Source: Piezodorus guildinii (taxonomy: Eukaryota > Arthropoda > Insecta > Hemiptera > Pentatomidae). Taken from it: a stretch of 64,000 bases of DNA. The notes below the pieces were generated by a model that saw only the letters and a list, made by a program, of their open reading frames with translations, was not told the DNA's origin and made no database searches. The stretch is taken from positions 2,108,001 through 2,172,000 of the forward strand of contig CM041298.1 in NCBI GenBank assembly GCA_023052935.1, read 5' to 3'. This document shows, piece by piece, positions 1 through 32,283 of this stretch (within the stretch, counting starts at the first letter, position 1; each line of letters opens with the position of its first letter). A program made the translations under genes and the position numbers.

Positions 1-930
1 GATGGGAACTATGGCAATAGAGAATTAAATCGCCTAAAAAAAAATCATTGAAATCGGTTTAGAAATATATAACATATCGTGTTTTGGAATTAGCAGTGGT
101 GAGGCCATTTTTCTTTTATTAATTTATTGCTTTTCATGTTAGTTGATTGCCTGTAAACAGTTTTTTTTTTTTTTTAACTTAAACAGTTATACCCTAATAT
201 AGACGAACATGCAGATATCTCCAAAACTGGTAAGACTGACAATATTACTGTTTTGAAATTGTCACTCGAAGCCCCAATCATGCGCAGTCTAACCCTTTCA
301 CAGAAAAGGGTGTGGGTATCGTTAAGAATATTTTGAAGAAGACCGCAGAAGGGAAGGAAGATATATATTAAGCTCTTCTTGAGTATAGGAATACTTCACT
401 GAAGTATTTGCAGCTGTCTCGGGCGCAGCTGTTGATGAATCGAGTGTGCTGAACTAAACTACCGACTTTGGCAAGTACATTGATGCCTCACATGAATATT
501 GACGTACTGAATAAGTTAGAAAAAAAGCAAGCTATTTCTAAGAGATATTATTATAGGGGCCCCCTTGGATGTGGTCGATGTGATTAAATTCTCTCTGTTG
601 TGATGGGCAGGCCCCATCGCTAGGATGAATCCAGAGGAAATTCCATCTACCCTATCGGAGAAACTGTTTGGAGCAAGGAAGGTTGGACGACCAATGCTCT
701 GATAGGAAGACTGTGTTTCTACCAATGCATTATCGATACCTGGCATACTTAACTAGAGGGTAGCAGCACAAAACAGAAGCGACTGGCAGCCAATGCTGGA
801 GCAAGCCAAGACTCAACGCGTGGATCGTAGAGCCATATAATTATGATACCCGAATATAGATATTTGGAAATAATAAACCATTGTGTTATAATTTGCAGTG
901 TTTCTTCTCTTTCTTTTGGTTTTAGATATC
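1..930 (+). repeat. Interspersed repeat Q, copy 1, split by a gypsy-like relic
   Basis: Bases 45-205 and 855-915 match the two halves of a repeat also present at 43670-44090, 44855-45085 and 62515-62990. The shared pieces are a block starting ATCATTGAAATCGG and a block containing TTGGAAATAATAAACCAT. The latter carries AATAAA-like signals, so the family could be an LTR, but this is inference. The roughly 630 bp between the halves belongs to a different element. Confidence 0.6.
335..770 (+). pseudogene. Relic of LTR-retrotransposon integrase C-terminus (gypsy-like)
   Basis: In forward frames the segment reads ALLEYRNTSLKYLQLSRAQL, then KLPTLAS and KKQAISKRYYYRG. This matches the end of the integrase core and the following tail of Ty3/gypsy polyproteins (the L-x-YRNTP...LSPAQLL region). 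Several stop codons and frame changes interrupt it, so it is dead. It lies inside repeat Q, flanked by two 14-base stretches that differ at one position (ATACCCTAATATAG and ATACCCGAATATAG). Confidence 0.6.
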
Positions 931-993
931 ATTTATTGTTTTTTTTTATTTGTGAAGGATTGTAAATCTTTTACAAATACAGAATATATATAA

Positions 994-23744
<22,751 letters not shown>

Positions 23745-23946
23745 ATGATTCCTATCTCGTATTTGCCTAACTATTAACTTATACTGCCTATGAAACAATC
23801 GCTCGTTCCTGTAACACTCAACTAATTTGTCTTTCTAGATTTTCTATCTGTATAACTTATTCTAGTTTCTACTTTTCATGTATTAATTTAAAATAACAAA
23901 TTTTATTACTGCTCAGTTTACTGTATATGCCTAATATATATCGGCT

Positions 23947-24300
23947 GGCTCCTGGACTGTCTGTTTTTGTGACAAAAAACATTGTTTTGTTTGGGCGCCA
24001 TAATTTCACCAGACAACTATTTAACAACAGATGTACATATTTTAGCTGTTCTTTTGGAATATAATTATTTTAAATGGATGGAATGGAGAAAAATAAACCT
24101 CATGGACTCCTGGACTATCTGTTTTTCGTGACAAAAACAGTTATTTTGTTTGGATGCCATTTTTCTTCAGTCGATTTTTTATTAGCAGATGTACATATTT
24201 AAGTTGTTCTTTTAGAATATAGTTAGTTTAAATGGATAAAGTGGTGAAACTTAAACCACATGGATTCTGTTTCTGTGAAAAGAGCTATTGTATTTGTCAT
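23947..24300 (+). repeat. 158-bp tandem repeat, about 2.2 units, at the ABCC5 3' end
   Basis: Unit starts at 23947, 24104 and 24262 share GGNCTCCTGGACT...GTCTGTTTTTGTGACAAAA-type sequence, giving a period of 157-158 bp. The array begins about 200 bp after the ABCC5 stop codon. An AATAAA at 24092-24097 in the first unit is a plausible polyadenylation signal. Confidence 0.8.
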
Positions 24301-24475
24301 CTCGGTATAAGACAGACAAAGTATTGAGTATAAAATGGTGCTTAGTGTTACATGCCTTAGATTGTGATAAAATGTACTTATGTAATATGTTTAAACATCA
24401 GCATTTTCCATTTGAAGATATTTTATTTTAAATATTATCAAAACCAGTATTTTTACATTATAAATAATGAACATA

Positions 24476-25304
24476 CACTCACTCAAAAAAGTTTAAATAC
24501 ACCCAAATATAATTGGATACATGCAAATAAAGGAATTAGAAAAATTCGCAACTTTAGACCTTCCATCTGGCCCAAAAATATTAAATTTAGATTCGTCAAA
24601 GAATTAGATCCTTTCCCAGAAATTTTTGGTTTATTTACAAACTCCCAAGGAAATTGCAGCCGCTTCTTCTGTTTTATCTTACTGAAGAAGGGCTTTCTTC
24701 TTGCGACTAGACCTCAGATTGCCATTGAGGTTGTGGTTGTGTGAGGTTTTGCATGGACTTGAGCAAGGATGGCTCGTCTATGATGATTCTCCAGTTTTCT
24801 AGGGCTTCCAGCACGTGGTCTATCCTCCAGAGACTTTCACGCTCTATGTCGTTTTATTACATACTGTTCAGTAGCATGTGACTTATTCAATAGATGTGCA
24901 ATTTTTCTGAGATATAAGACCTGCAATTGGTGACAAATCATAAGCTCTCTTAAATCACGAGAGACACGCATATTGAAAATAAATCACTTTCCCGGGCATA
25001 ATTAAAGCTAGCGCTGGACTAAGATTTGATTACAGAGATAAGACTTATACAGATAACACTGTTAAGAAGGTTATGGTACAACAAATAGGCTTCATATTGA
25101 AGGTTTATGGAAACTTTTTTGTCCTTTGATTAACAAATGACATTCTGCCTCATTTGATATTAATTTTAAAATGAAAATAAATAAGTCTATTTTTTTTAAT
25201 CTAATATTAGTATTAATGATTTGTACATCAGGAAATTGTTAAATTAAAAATAAATATTCCTGGAAGTTAATAACATGCTGAATGGAAACTTTTTTGAGTG
25301 AGTG
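24476..25304 (-). mobile_element. Tc1-like element, internally deleted
   Basis: Perfect inverted ends (CACTCACTCAAAAAAGTTT at the left; AAACTTTTTTGAGTGAGTG at the right) are flanked by TA. The minus strand encodes a decayed Tc1 N-terminal domain around 24970-24690, including RVSRDLRE, SLEDRPRAGSPRKLENHHRR and ILAQVHAKPHTT. The catalytic domain is absent. Confidence 0.85.
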
Positions 25305-25309
25305 TAAGT

Positions 25310-25910
25310 GCTTTAAGACAATATTTAATTAATAATGTATTTCAAAGACTGAAATGCCTTTGGAAAAATATATTTTTATTTTTAAAAAGAATGATAACAA
25401 GGTATAATCATACTTAATTACCTGAAAATAGTAAATTCCTTAGATTTGATGAAATATGATGATACGACTTCATGTTTTTTAAAAATAAATAAAAATATAA
25501 CCTTAACATGAAAATTGTTAAACTTTTTTTTCTCGGTAATTTATTTTTTATTTATCAGTAATTGTTTTAAATTGCTGTGATAATGCAACCAAAGTTTTTT
25601 ATTTAGAAAAAGTTTATAAATTTATAAATGTTGTTACTGTATTATGTTAAAAATATCGTTTTTTTATTCAAAAAAAGTTTATTACAAAAATAAGATTCTT
25701 GTCTTAATATATGTTGAAAATGATGAGGTATATAATCTTCGAATAATTATTTTTATGATGAAAATGTCCATCATTTCTTTATTTTATATTTTTTAATCTA
25801 ACTAATGCCTAAATCATTGTATGATATTAATATTTAAACAAATAAATTTATATGCAATTATATTTGGAAATATTTCTTTATTTTTTTTTTCCAGAAACCT
25901 ATTCTGTTCT
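25310..25910. other. Intergenic AT-rich stretch
   Basis: This region lies downstream of ABCC5. I see no gene or recognisable element. Confidence 0.5.
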
Positions 25911-25914
25911 TTTC

Positions 25915-26690
25915 CTGAGTAACACTCAAATTTGGTGTTACCGTTTCAAATTTCCAATGTTGACCGTTAGAAGTCCAAGCCCCGGAGATCAGCCTTAACG
26001 CATCCTCCCATCGGCGCTTCGGCCTACCTTTCGGACGCCTACCAGTCAGATCAGCAAATACCTACTTTCTCAGAATCCGTTCCTCACTGAGCCCAACAAC
26101 TTTACTTGCCCATTTGAGTCTCCGCAATTCCCCGTTATGCAATCTTCTAAACTCCCCAGTGGCCTCATCTCTCTTTGGACCAAATATTTTACGCAGTACC
26201 TTATTTTCGAAAACCTTAAGCCATTGTTCATCCTTCAAAGTAAGCAGCCACGTTTCACATCCGTAAAGAACCGTCGGATTATAATAGTTTTATAAATTAT
26301 AATTTTGAAGTTTTTAGACAGAAGCCGCGAGCTAAGTAACTTATAAATTATAACAAGCATTTTCCACCATTAACCAGGACTTTATTTCTTCCTGGATTTC
26401 ATTTTTTCTTGTTATCATGGAACCTAAGTATTTTAAAATCTCTACTTGTTCAAAAGTATGCCCTGATATATCGATATCACTAAGATCACCAACGTTTCTG
26501 TTACTAATAATATATTTCGTCTTATCGGTATTTATTTTGAGTCCTATTTCTTTACCGGTTTTTATTAACACACTTGTATTTAGTTGTATGGTTTCCGTGT
26601 GTTCACCTAGCAGTACCAAATCATCGGCATACCCCAAAACTGGAATCTTGTCATCCATATTTAAACCTTTTTAAGTACACGTCACGTTTT
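25915..26690 (-). pseudogene. Non-LTR retrotransposon RT relic
   Basis: On the minus strand 26658-26341 is open and encodes LGYADDLVLLGEH (RT catalytic box), IGLKINTDKTKYI and VEILKYLGSMI. After a short break, LTLKDEQWLKVFENKVLRKI and GRRPKGRPKRRWEDAL follow towards 25985. This is the RT palm, thumb and C-terminus of an insect non-LTR element; the 5' portion is missing. Confidence 0.88.
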
Positions 26691-26789
26691 CTATGACATA
26701 TTAGTGAGATATGTAAACTTGAATGAACATTACAGATTAAATTTCTATTTTTTTTTTTTTTTTTTTATTATATACCTGGAAAATTAAGG

Positions 26790-27110
26790 AGCGGCGTGAT
26801 CTAGTGAATAGAGCACTAGTCTACTGTTCTCCGGGTCCTGGATTCGAATCCTGGCTGAGGCAGAATATTATTTATTTTGTTAATTCAGCCGGGAGGCGGC
26901 CCTAGGATATGGAGACCCTCCTGGGGCAGACCCAGCCTCTTGAAAGTGGGTACCCAAACTGGTGAAAAAAACCTGGATGGCTGAGCATGATCAAGGCCTA
27001 ATCACCTCATTGCTCTGCCGTTGGCCTCGAAGCAGTACGAATCTCTATATGTACTGAGCCCAAGACCTTTTATGGGTTGTAGAGGTACTTTTCTTTTTTT
27101 TTATATCAGA
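26790..27110 (+). mobile_element. SINE-1 copy, nearly full length
   Basis: A box TGATCTAGTGAATAGAGC and B box GGATTCGAATCC are intact. The body contains GGAGACCCTCCTGGGGCAGA and the end TGGGTTGTAGAGGTAC followed by a T-rich tail. Confidence 0.9.
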
Positions 27111-27430
27111 AAATAGGTGATTCCTTGGAAGCTAAATTAAATTTCTATAAGAATTGCATACTGCTAAAAATATTTTAATATTTTAAAGAGTTCTTCAAAA
27201 TCATTTTTAAACTTCGGATAATTATTATATGTAAGAGTGTAAAGTATACTGTGGTGGTAAGTTAAATAGTGTGATGTCCACTTCAGTGTGGTCGGTCTAG
27301 CATAAAAAATAAAAAAAATGTACAGAAATGAAATTTCATATTGAAGAATTATATGCCTCAGATATTACTGCAACTTTTTTGCTAAATTCGACAAACCAGA
27401 ACTTCCCCTTTATACCCTGCAATTTTACAA

Positions 27431-28944
27431 CAGTATAACCTCCCTAGAACGGAATCGCCAGGTACCACGATATATTTCCGTTATAAGGAAGTTTCCGTAT
27501 AATAGAGGTAGAGAAAAAAATCTGATGCGGGCAACGCACGACTTTCACTTACCTCGATTTTTAAAATCTATGAACGAATTTTCAAATACAGTTAGAGATA
27601 AAAATACGTGAAACTATTAAGGAATTAATCCAATTGAATTCATATAGAAACATGTGTTTTATTAAAAAATCTATTATATTATTATCTAAAATAATCAGTT
27701 AGTTTTATGTTCATTTCATCACTCTCTATTAACTTTTAAAAGCTTGTGTATGAGATGATATTTTTTCTAAAATCTTTAGCTTTCCAACGGTATATCATAC
27801 ATGTATATTACTGCTCTTATGTTCAAAAACGAAAAAGTGCATTAAAAAAATATTTTTTCTGTTTTCTCCTTTAGTTAGGTATCGAATTTATTCAATTTAT
27901 ATATTTACCAGTTTTTCATCAGCGTTAACAAGATAATCTAGTTATTATTATTGAATCTACAAAATGAAAGGTACTTTAGGGGAAGAAAATTTAAAATATC
28001 GGCATTTAAGCCATGTCAGACCATTTTTATCTAAATAAAACCTACATGATATTAAAGCACATTAAATTTTACATCGATATAGCGATAATCAAAATCGTCG
28101 GAACCGTTTTTGAGAAAATCGAAAAAAGGTGCAAAATGCATGGTATAAAGTGCCTCTTCTGGCAGGCTCATTTTGATGAAAAAAGTTGGGCACGTCTCGG
28201 GCGTATAGCTGTCTTAAATATGGAATTTCAGTTTCATAGGACTTACGGTTTCCGCCCGGGAGTTACCACACACACACACACACACATACACAGACCTTTT
28301 TGCGGGACTTGGTTATTTGGACTCAGGGGACCCTAAAACGTGTATTTCCGTTGAAAACTGGAATTCGAAAATTTTCACGATCGCAATACTTCCCCTTACT
28401 ATATATCGTAAGTGAAAGTAAAAAGTCAACAAACACGTATGTTTAAATATGTACAATCATGTATTCCTACATTCTATGGTTTAAGGATAAAAGATAAATC
28501 GTTAATTAAATCTTTAAACTTTAAAGTAATCGTTTATAGTTTTTTGCTTTTTAAATTTAACACTTTCACGTTCTGCACATTAACGGGCTCTAGTCGTAAG
28601 ATCCAATAGTTCCGGATTTGAAACTGATGCTGCAAATTTCTGAAGTTCTTGAAAATATACAGCAGCGGTTCTGAAGTCTTTAACGGCTAACGGAGATTCC
28701 ATTTCGATTTCATCTTCTTCTATGTCTCCCAATTCGTCAGTAACTCGCACTTTTTTAAGTACAGTTTATTTTTTTGTTCGTTTACTAGGTGTCGTATTAT
28801 TTCCGCATTAGGGAGATAGTATTCCGTATTAGGGGGGTAGTATTCCGTATTAGGGGGGGTATTTTTCATATCTCTTTGGGCCCGGACCAATATGATTTTC
28901 CGTATTAAGGAGGTTTCCGGTTCCGCTTAAGGGAGGTTTTACTG
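27431..28944 (-). mobile_element. pogo/Tigger-type relic carrying a nested element
   Basis: The left end CAGTATAACCTCC and right end GGAGGTTTTACTG are inverted repeats. Outside the nested ACTTTCAC element (27521-28419), bases 28760-28560 on the minus strand encode SPLAVKDFRTAAVYFQELQK and SNPELLDL, like the C-terminal part of Tigger transposases. A 22-bp unit with TATTCCGTATTAGGGGGG is repeated about three times at 28795-28860. Confidence 0.75.
27521..28419 (+). mobile_element. ACTTTCAC-family element, copy E (near full length)
   Basis: It runs from TCTGATGCGGGC to GTAAGTGAAAGT and is bracketed by A runs on both sides. A 12-bp inverted pair (ACTTTCACTTAC near the left end, GTAAGTGAAAGT at the right end) is exact. 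It is 899 bp. A 108-codon frame at 28013-28336 recurs in other copies only as far as the DNA is alike, so I do not treat it as a gene. Confidence 0.85.
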
Positions 28945-28969
28945 TAGTATATTTTATAATATTCAATTT

Positions 28970-30190
28970 TTAATAAAAATATTCTTTTAAGAAAACAAAT
29001 TATCAGGCACATTTTTATTATTTAACTTTTTAATTACAATAATAACTTACAAAATAATACAAACAATGTGTAGGCTAATCAAGATCCCTCTTCATATTCA
29101 GCAGCAGCTCCTACCCCTATCAGCTCATATCTCCAACTGACCCTTTTTTACTTTCACTTACTATGTATAGTTTTAGGGTCCTCCGAGTCCAAATAACCAA
29201 TAACCAATAACCAAATCCCGCAAAAAGGTCTGTGTGTGTGTGTGTGGTAACTCCCGAGCGGAAACGGTAAGTCCTATGAAACTGAAATTTTATATTTAAG
29301 ACAGCTATACGCCCCAGACGTGACAAAACTTTTTTCATCAAAATGAGCCTGCCAGAAGAGGCACTTTATACAATGTATTTTGCACCTTTTTTCGATTTTC
29401 TCGAAAACGGTTCCGACGATTTTGATTAAACTCGCTATATCGATGTAAAATTTAATGGGCTTTAATATCATGTAGGTTTTATTTGGATAAAAATGGTCTG
29501 ACAGGGCTTAAATGCCGATATTTTAAATTTTCTTCCCCTAAAGTACCTTTAATTTTTTAGATTCAATAGTAATAACTAGATTATCTTGCTAACGCTGATG
29601 AAAAACTGGTAAATATATAAATTGAATAAATTCGATACCTAACTAAAGGAGAAAACAGAAAAAATATTTTTTTAATGCACTTTTTCGGTTTTGAACATAA
29701 GAGCAGTAATATACATGTATGATATACCGTTGGAAAGCTAAAGATTTTAGAAAAAATATCATCTCATACACAAGCCTTTAAAAGTTAATAGAGAGTGATG
29801 AAAAGAAGATAAAACTTACTGATTATTTAAGATAATAATATAATTGATTTTTTAATAAAACACATGTTTCTATATAAATTCAATTTGATTAATTCCTTAA
29901 TAATTTCACGTATTTTTATCGCTAACTGTATTTGAAATTTCTTTCATTGATTTTAAAAATGGAGGTAAGTGAAAGTCGTGTGTTGCCCGCACCAGATTTT
30001 TACCTATCTCTTACCTGCTAGGTACCTGCCAGCATCCTTTTTTCTTAGCATCCAAAATGGATGCTATGCTTGTAAACATACAATCAAATTGGAGCTGATA
30101 TTTAAATTTTACTTCTTATCTTATTGTTAGCCTGCCTAACACAATAATCAATAATAAATAATTAAGTACAATAATTATAAAAAATGGGTA
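28970..30190 (-). repeat. Repeat P, copy 1, split by an ACTTTCAC element
   Basis: Bases 28970-29149 and 29997-30190 match, in reverse, the two halves of the uninterrupted copy at 47090-47570. Shared blocks include the CAGGCACATTTTTATTATTT region and TTGTTAGCCTGCC. Confidence 0.65.
29150..29996 (-). mobile_element. ACTTTCAC-family element, copy F
   Basis: In reverse orientation it runs from ACTTTCACTTAC to GTGTTGCCCGCACCAGA, flanked by runs of T. It is 847 bp and closely matches the copies at 27521 and 59893. It sits inside repeat P. Confidence 0.88.
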
Positions 30191-30264
30191 TATTACAATT
30201 TATTCCTTATTCCCTGAATAAAAAATTAAAATGAAGTGTCTTAGGTATATTTTTCTTTTTTTTC

Positions 30265-30538
30265 CGTGGCGTGACAGGCCGTTTAGGCCCTTGACCGTGT
30301 GGTGTAATCTGCTGGGAAAATATACAAGTGTTACTCAATGTAATTTTTGTAGAGTAGGGGTCTCTCTCTCAGTCACCCAGGGGCCTTTTGGCTGACGGGT
30401 CTCACATACTCGGGGGAGAGGCTTTGAGTGAATCCCCTTTAATTAAATGCTTGAAAAAGTCCCTCCGAGACCACGATTCGAACTCAAAACCTTTGGCATG
30501 GGAATCTAGCATGCTAGCCCATCAGCCACGGGACTCCC
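30265..30538 (-). mobile_element. SINE-3 copy
   Basis: The reverse copy contains GGCTGACGGGTCTCAC, GAGTGAATCCCC and the B box as ATTCGAACTC, with the tRNA-like head at the right. Its left end includes GTGGCGTGACAGGCCGTTTA, which is the 3' end seen at 54720. Confidence 0.85.
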
Positions 30539-30578
30539 TATTCTTCTTGCATTGGGTATATAATACAGTAATATAATA

Positions 30579-31870
30579 AACTGCTGTGCAAAAATATTGC
30601 ATCACTTCGTTATTTTTTAATATCTCATAAAACATTACTTCAATGCTTTCTTTTCTGGCGATTTTATTTAATAAGACTGTTGTGAAGTATGTATAAAACA
30701 AAGTTAAAGCATTAAAAATTATCTGGGAAGGGATAAATAAAAACAAACAAACAAATAAATGAAAATGTCTCTTTATTGGCATAAGAAAAATAAAGAGAAA
30801 AATGTAAAAACATTTAAATGTGGTTAACAATCTTCTAACAATATCTTGTCAGCCCTCCCCTAGCACGGATAATGTCTCTGAGTCTCTCAATTACAAATGA
30901 TCATCAATTACCTCTGTCAAGTACCTGTGAGCAGTCAAAGCCCCTCCAGTTATCCTGTGGAGCTCCGTTCGTGCCTCGATGCTGATTCTGCCCCAAACCA
31001 TTATAGAGCCCCCTCAAAAACTTAATCTGTAGGACATGTTGTAAGCTGCGTACCTCTCTCCTCTCCTTCTCCACACTCTTTCCCTTCCATCACGTGAGTG
31101 CAAAGCGAATCTGGACTCATCACTAAACAGAACTCGCCTCCAATCATCTTCTGTCCATTCAGCGTGTTGTCGAGCGAATGCCAGTCGGGAAACTCTGTGT
31201 GCTCTAGTAAGAAGAGGCCCAGTTGCAGGTCTTCTAGACGATAAGTTGTTCTCCCTAACACGTCTTCTAACTGTAGAACTCGAAATTTCAACATTCCTGA
31301 ATTGGCTGATGATTCCTCGTAGCTGATTTCCCGTGAAAGTACGATTTCTCAAGGCAGATAGCCGAAGAAATCTGTCTTCTTATGCAGTAGTTTTCCTTGG
31401 CCTGCCTTGCCCGGGTCTTCTACCGTAGCTTCTGATCTCCCTGTGCCTAAGAAGAACTCTTGAGACTGTGGATTGGTTTACTCTAAGTCGCTGAGCAATT
31501 TCACGCTGACTCATTCCAGTTTCAGAAAACGTCACTATTCTGACACAGTCTGTTTCAGTTAAGTGAGTCTCGCGGTTCATAATTTGAAGAAAAAAGACTC
31601 TTTGAAGAAATCACAAGAAAAAAATTGAAGAAAAAACTTGAAAAGCTATTGTGAATAGGACAAAGGAAAGTTGCATACTGGCTGATTTAGGAGTAATTAT
31701 CTTCTTTTGGCTTACAGACTAGGGTAAAGCCTTAATTCTCTACTTGTGACCTTTGGCATAGACAGTATTATCTTAAAGTATCAAGAGATCAAGTTTAGGA
31801 AAATGTGAATAAAGGAATACAATTTTTTAAATTTAATTTTATCCTGATGCAATATTTTTGCACAGCAGTT
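30579..31870 (-). mobile_element. Tc1-like transposon, transposase broken
   Basis: Inverted ends (AACTGCTGTGCAAAAATATT at the left; AATATTTTTGCACAGCAGTT at the right) are flanked by TA. The minus strand from 31580 encodes a Tc1 transposase: HTH with GMSQREIAQRLRVNQSTVSR, the GRPRK hook, a second HTH, and the first catalytic Asp in VLFSDESRF. A stop after codon 66 and another after YNMSYRLSF interrupt it. After SIMVWGRISIEA the frame reaches YLTEVIDDHL, then jumps to the C-terminus LRDIIRARGGLTRYC, so the segment with the second and third acidic residues is deleted. Confidence 0.92.
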
Positions 31871-31882
31871 TATATAGTAAGT

Positions 31883-32144
31883 ACATATAGAGATTCATAC
31901 TGTTTCTAGTTCAATGGATATGTAATGAGGTAATTAGGCCAACATCATGCTCAGCTGTTAGGTGTTTCCCATTTTTAGGTACCCACTTTATAGGGACTGG
32001 GTCTGCCCCAGGAGGGTCTCCCTACATATGGTCACTCCATAGCTGAACTAACAGAACAAATAATATTCTGCCACAGACGGATTCTTACCCTGAACCTAGA
32101 GAACTATAGACTAGTGCTCTATTCACTAGACCACACCACTCTCT
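31883..32144 (-). mobile_element. SINE-1 copy
   Basis: The reverse copy has GTACATATAGAGATTC at the left, GGGTCTGCCCCAGGAGGGTC in the middle, and the tRNA-like head (CTCTATTCACTAGACCAC) at the right. It lies downstream of the IFT22 3' end. Confidence 0.88.
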
Positions 32145-32283
32145 ATTTTAGTCCCAAAATAACGAAAAATATTTCTTCATTCCATTTCAATGTATAATTA
32201 AACACTTTATAATATCAAATAGTTGTTATCCTTATTGAAATAAAAGAATAAAATATAATTGTACTTTTTTTCAATCTCTTTAT

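Noticed and set aside
24364..24744. 126-codon frame downstream of ABCC5
   Set aside because: It reads across the left end of a Tc1-like element in the antisense direction to the transposase remnant.
28013..28336. 108-codon open frame repeated in several ACTTTCAC-family copies
   Set aside because: Similarity follows the DNA, the copies carry shifts and stops at random places (for example 29120-29471), and no known domain is visible. Better explained as a non-coding mobile element.
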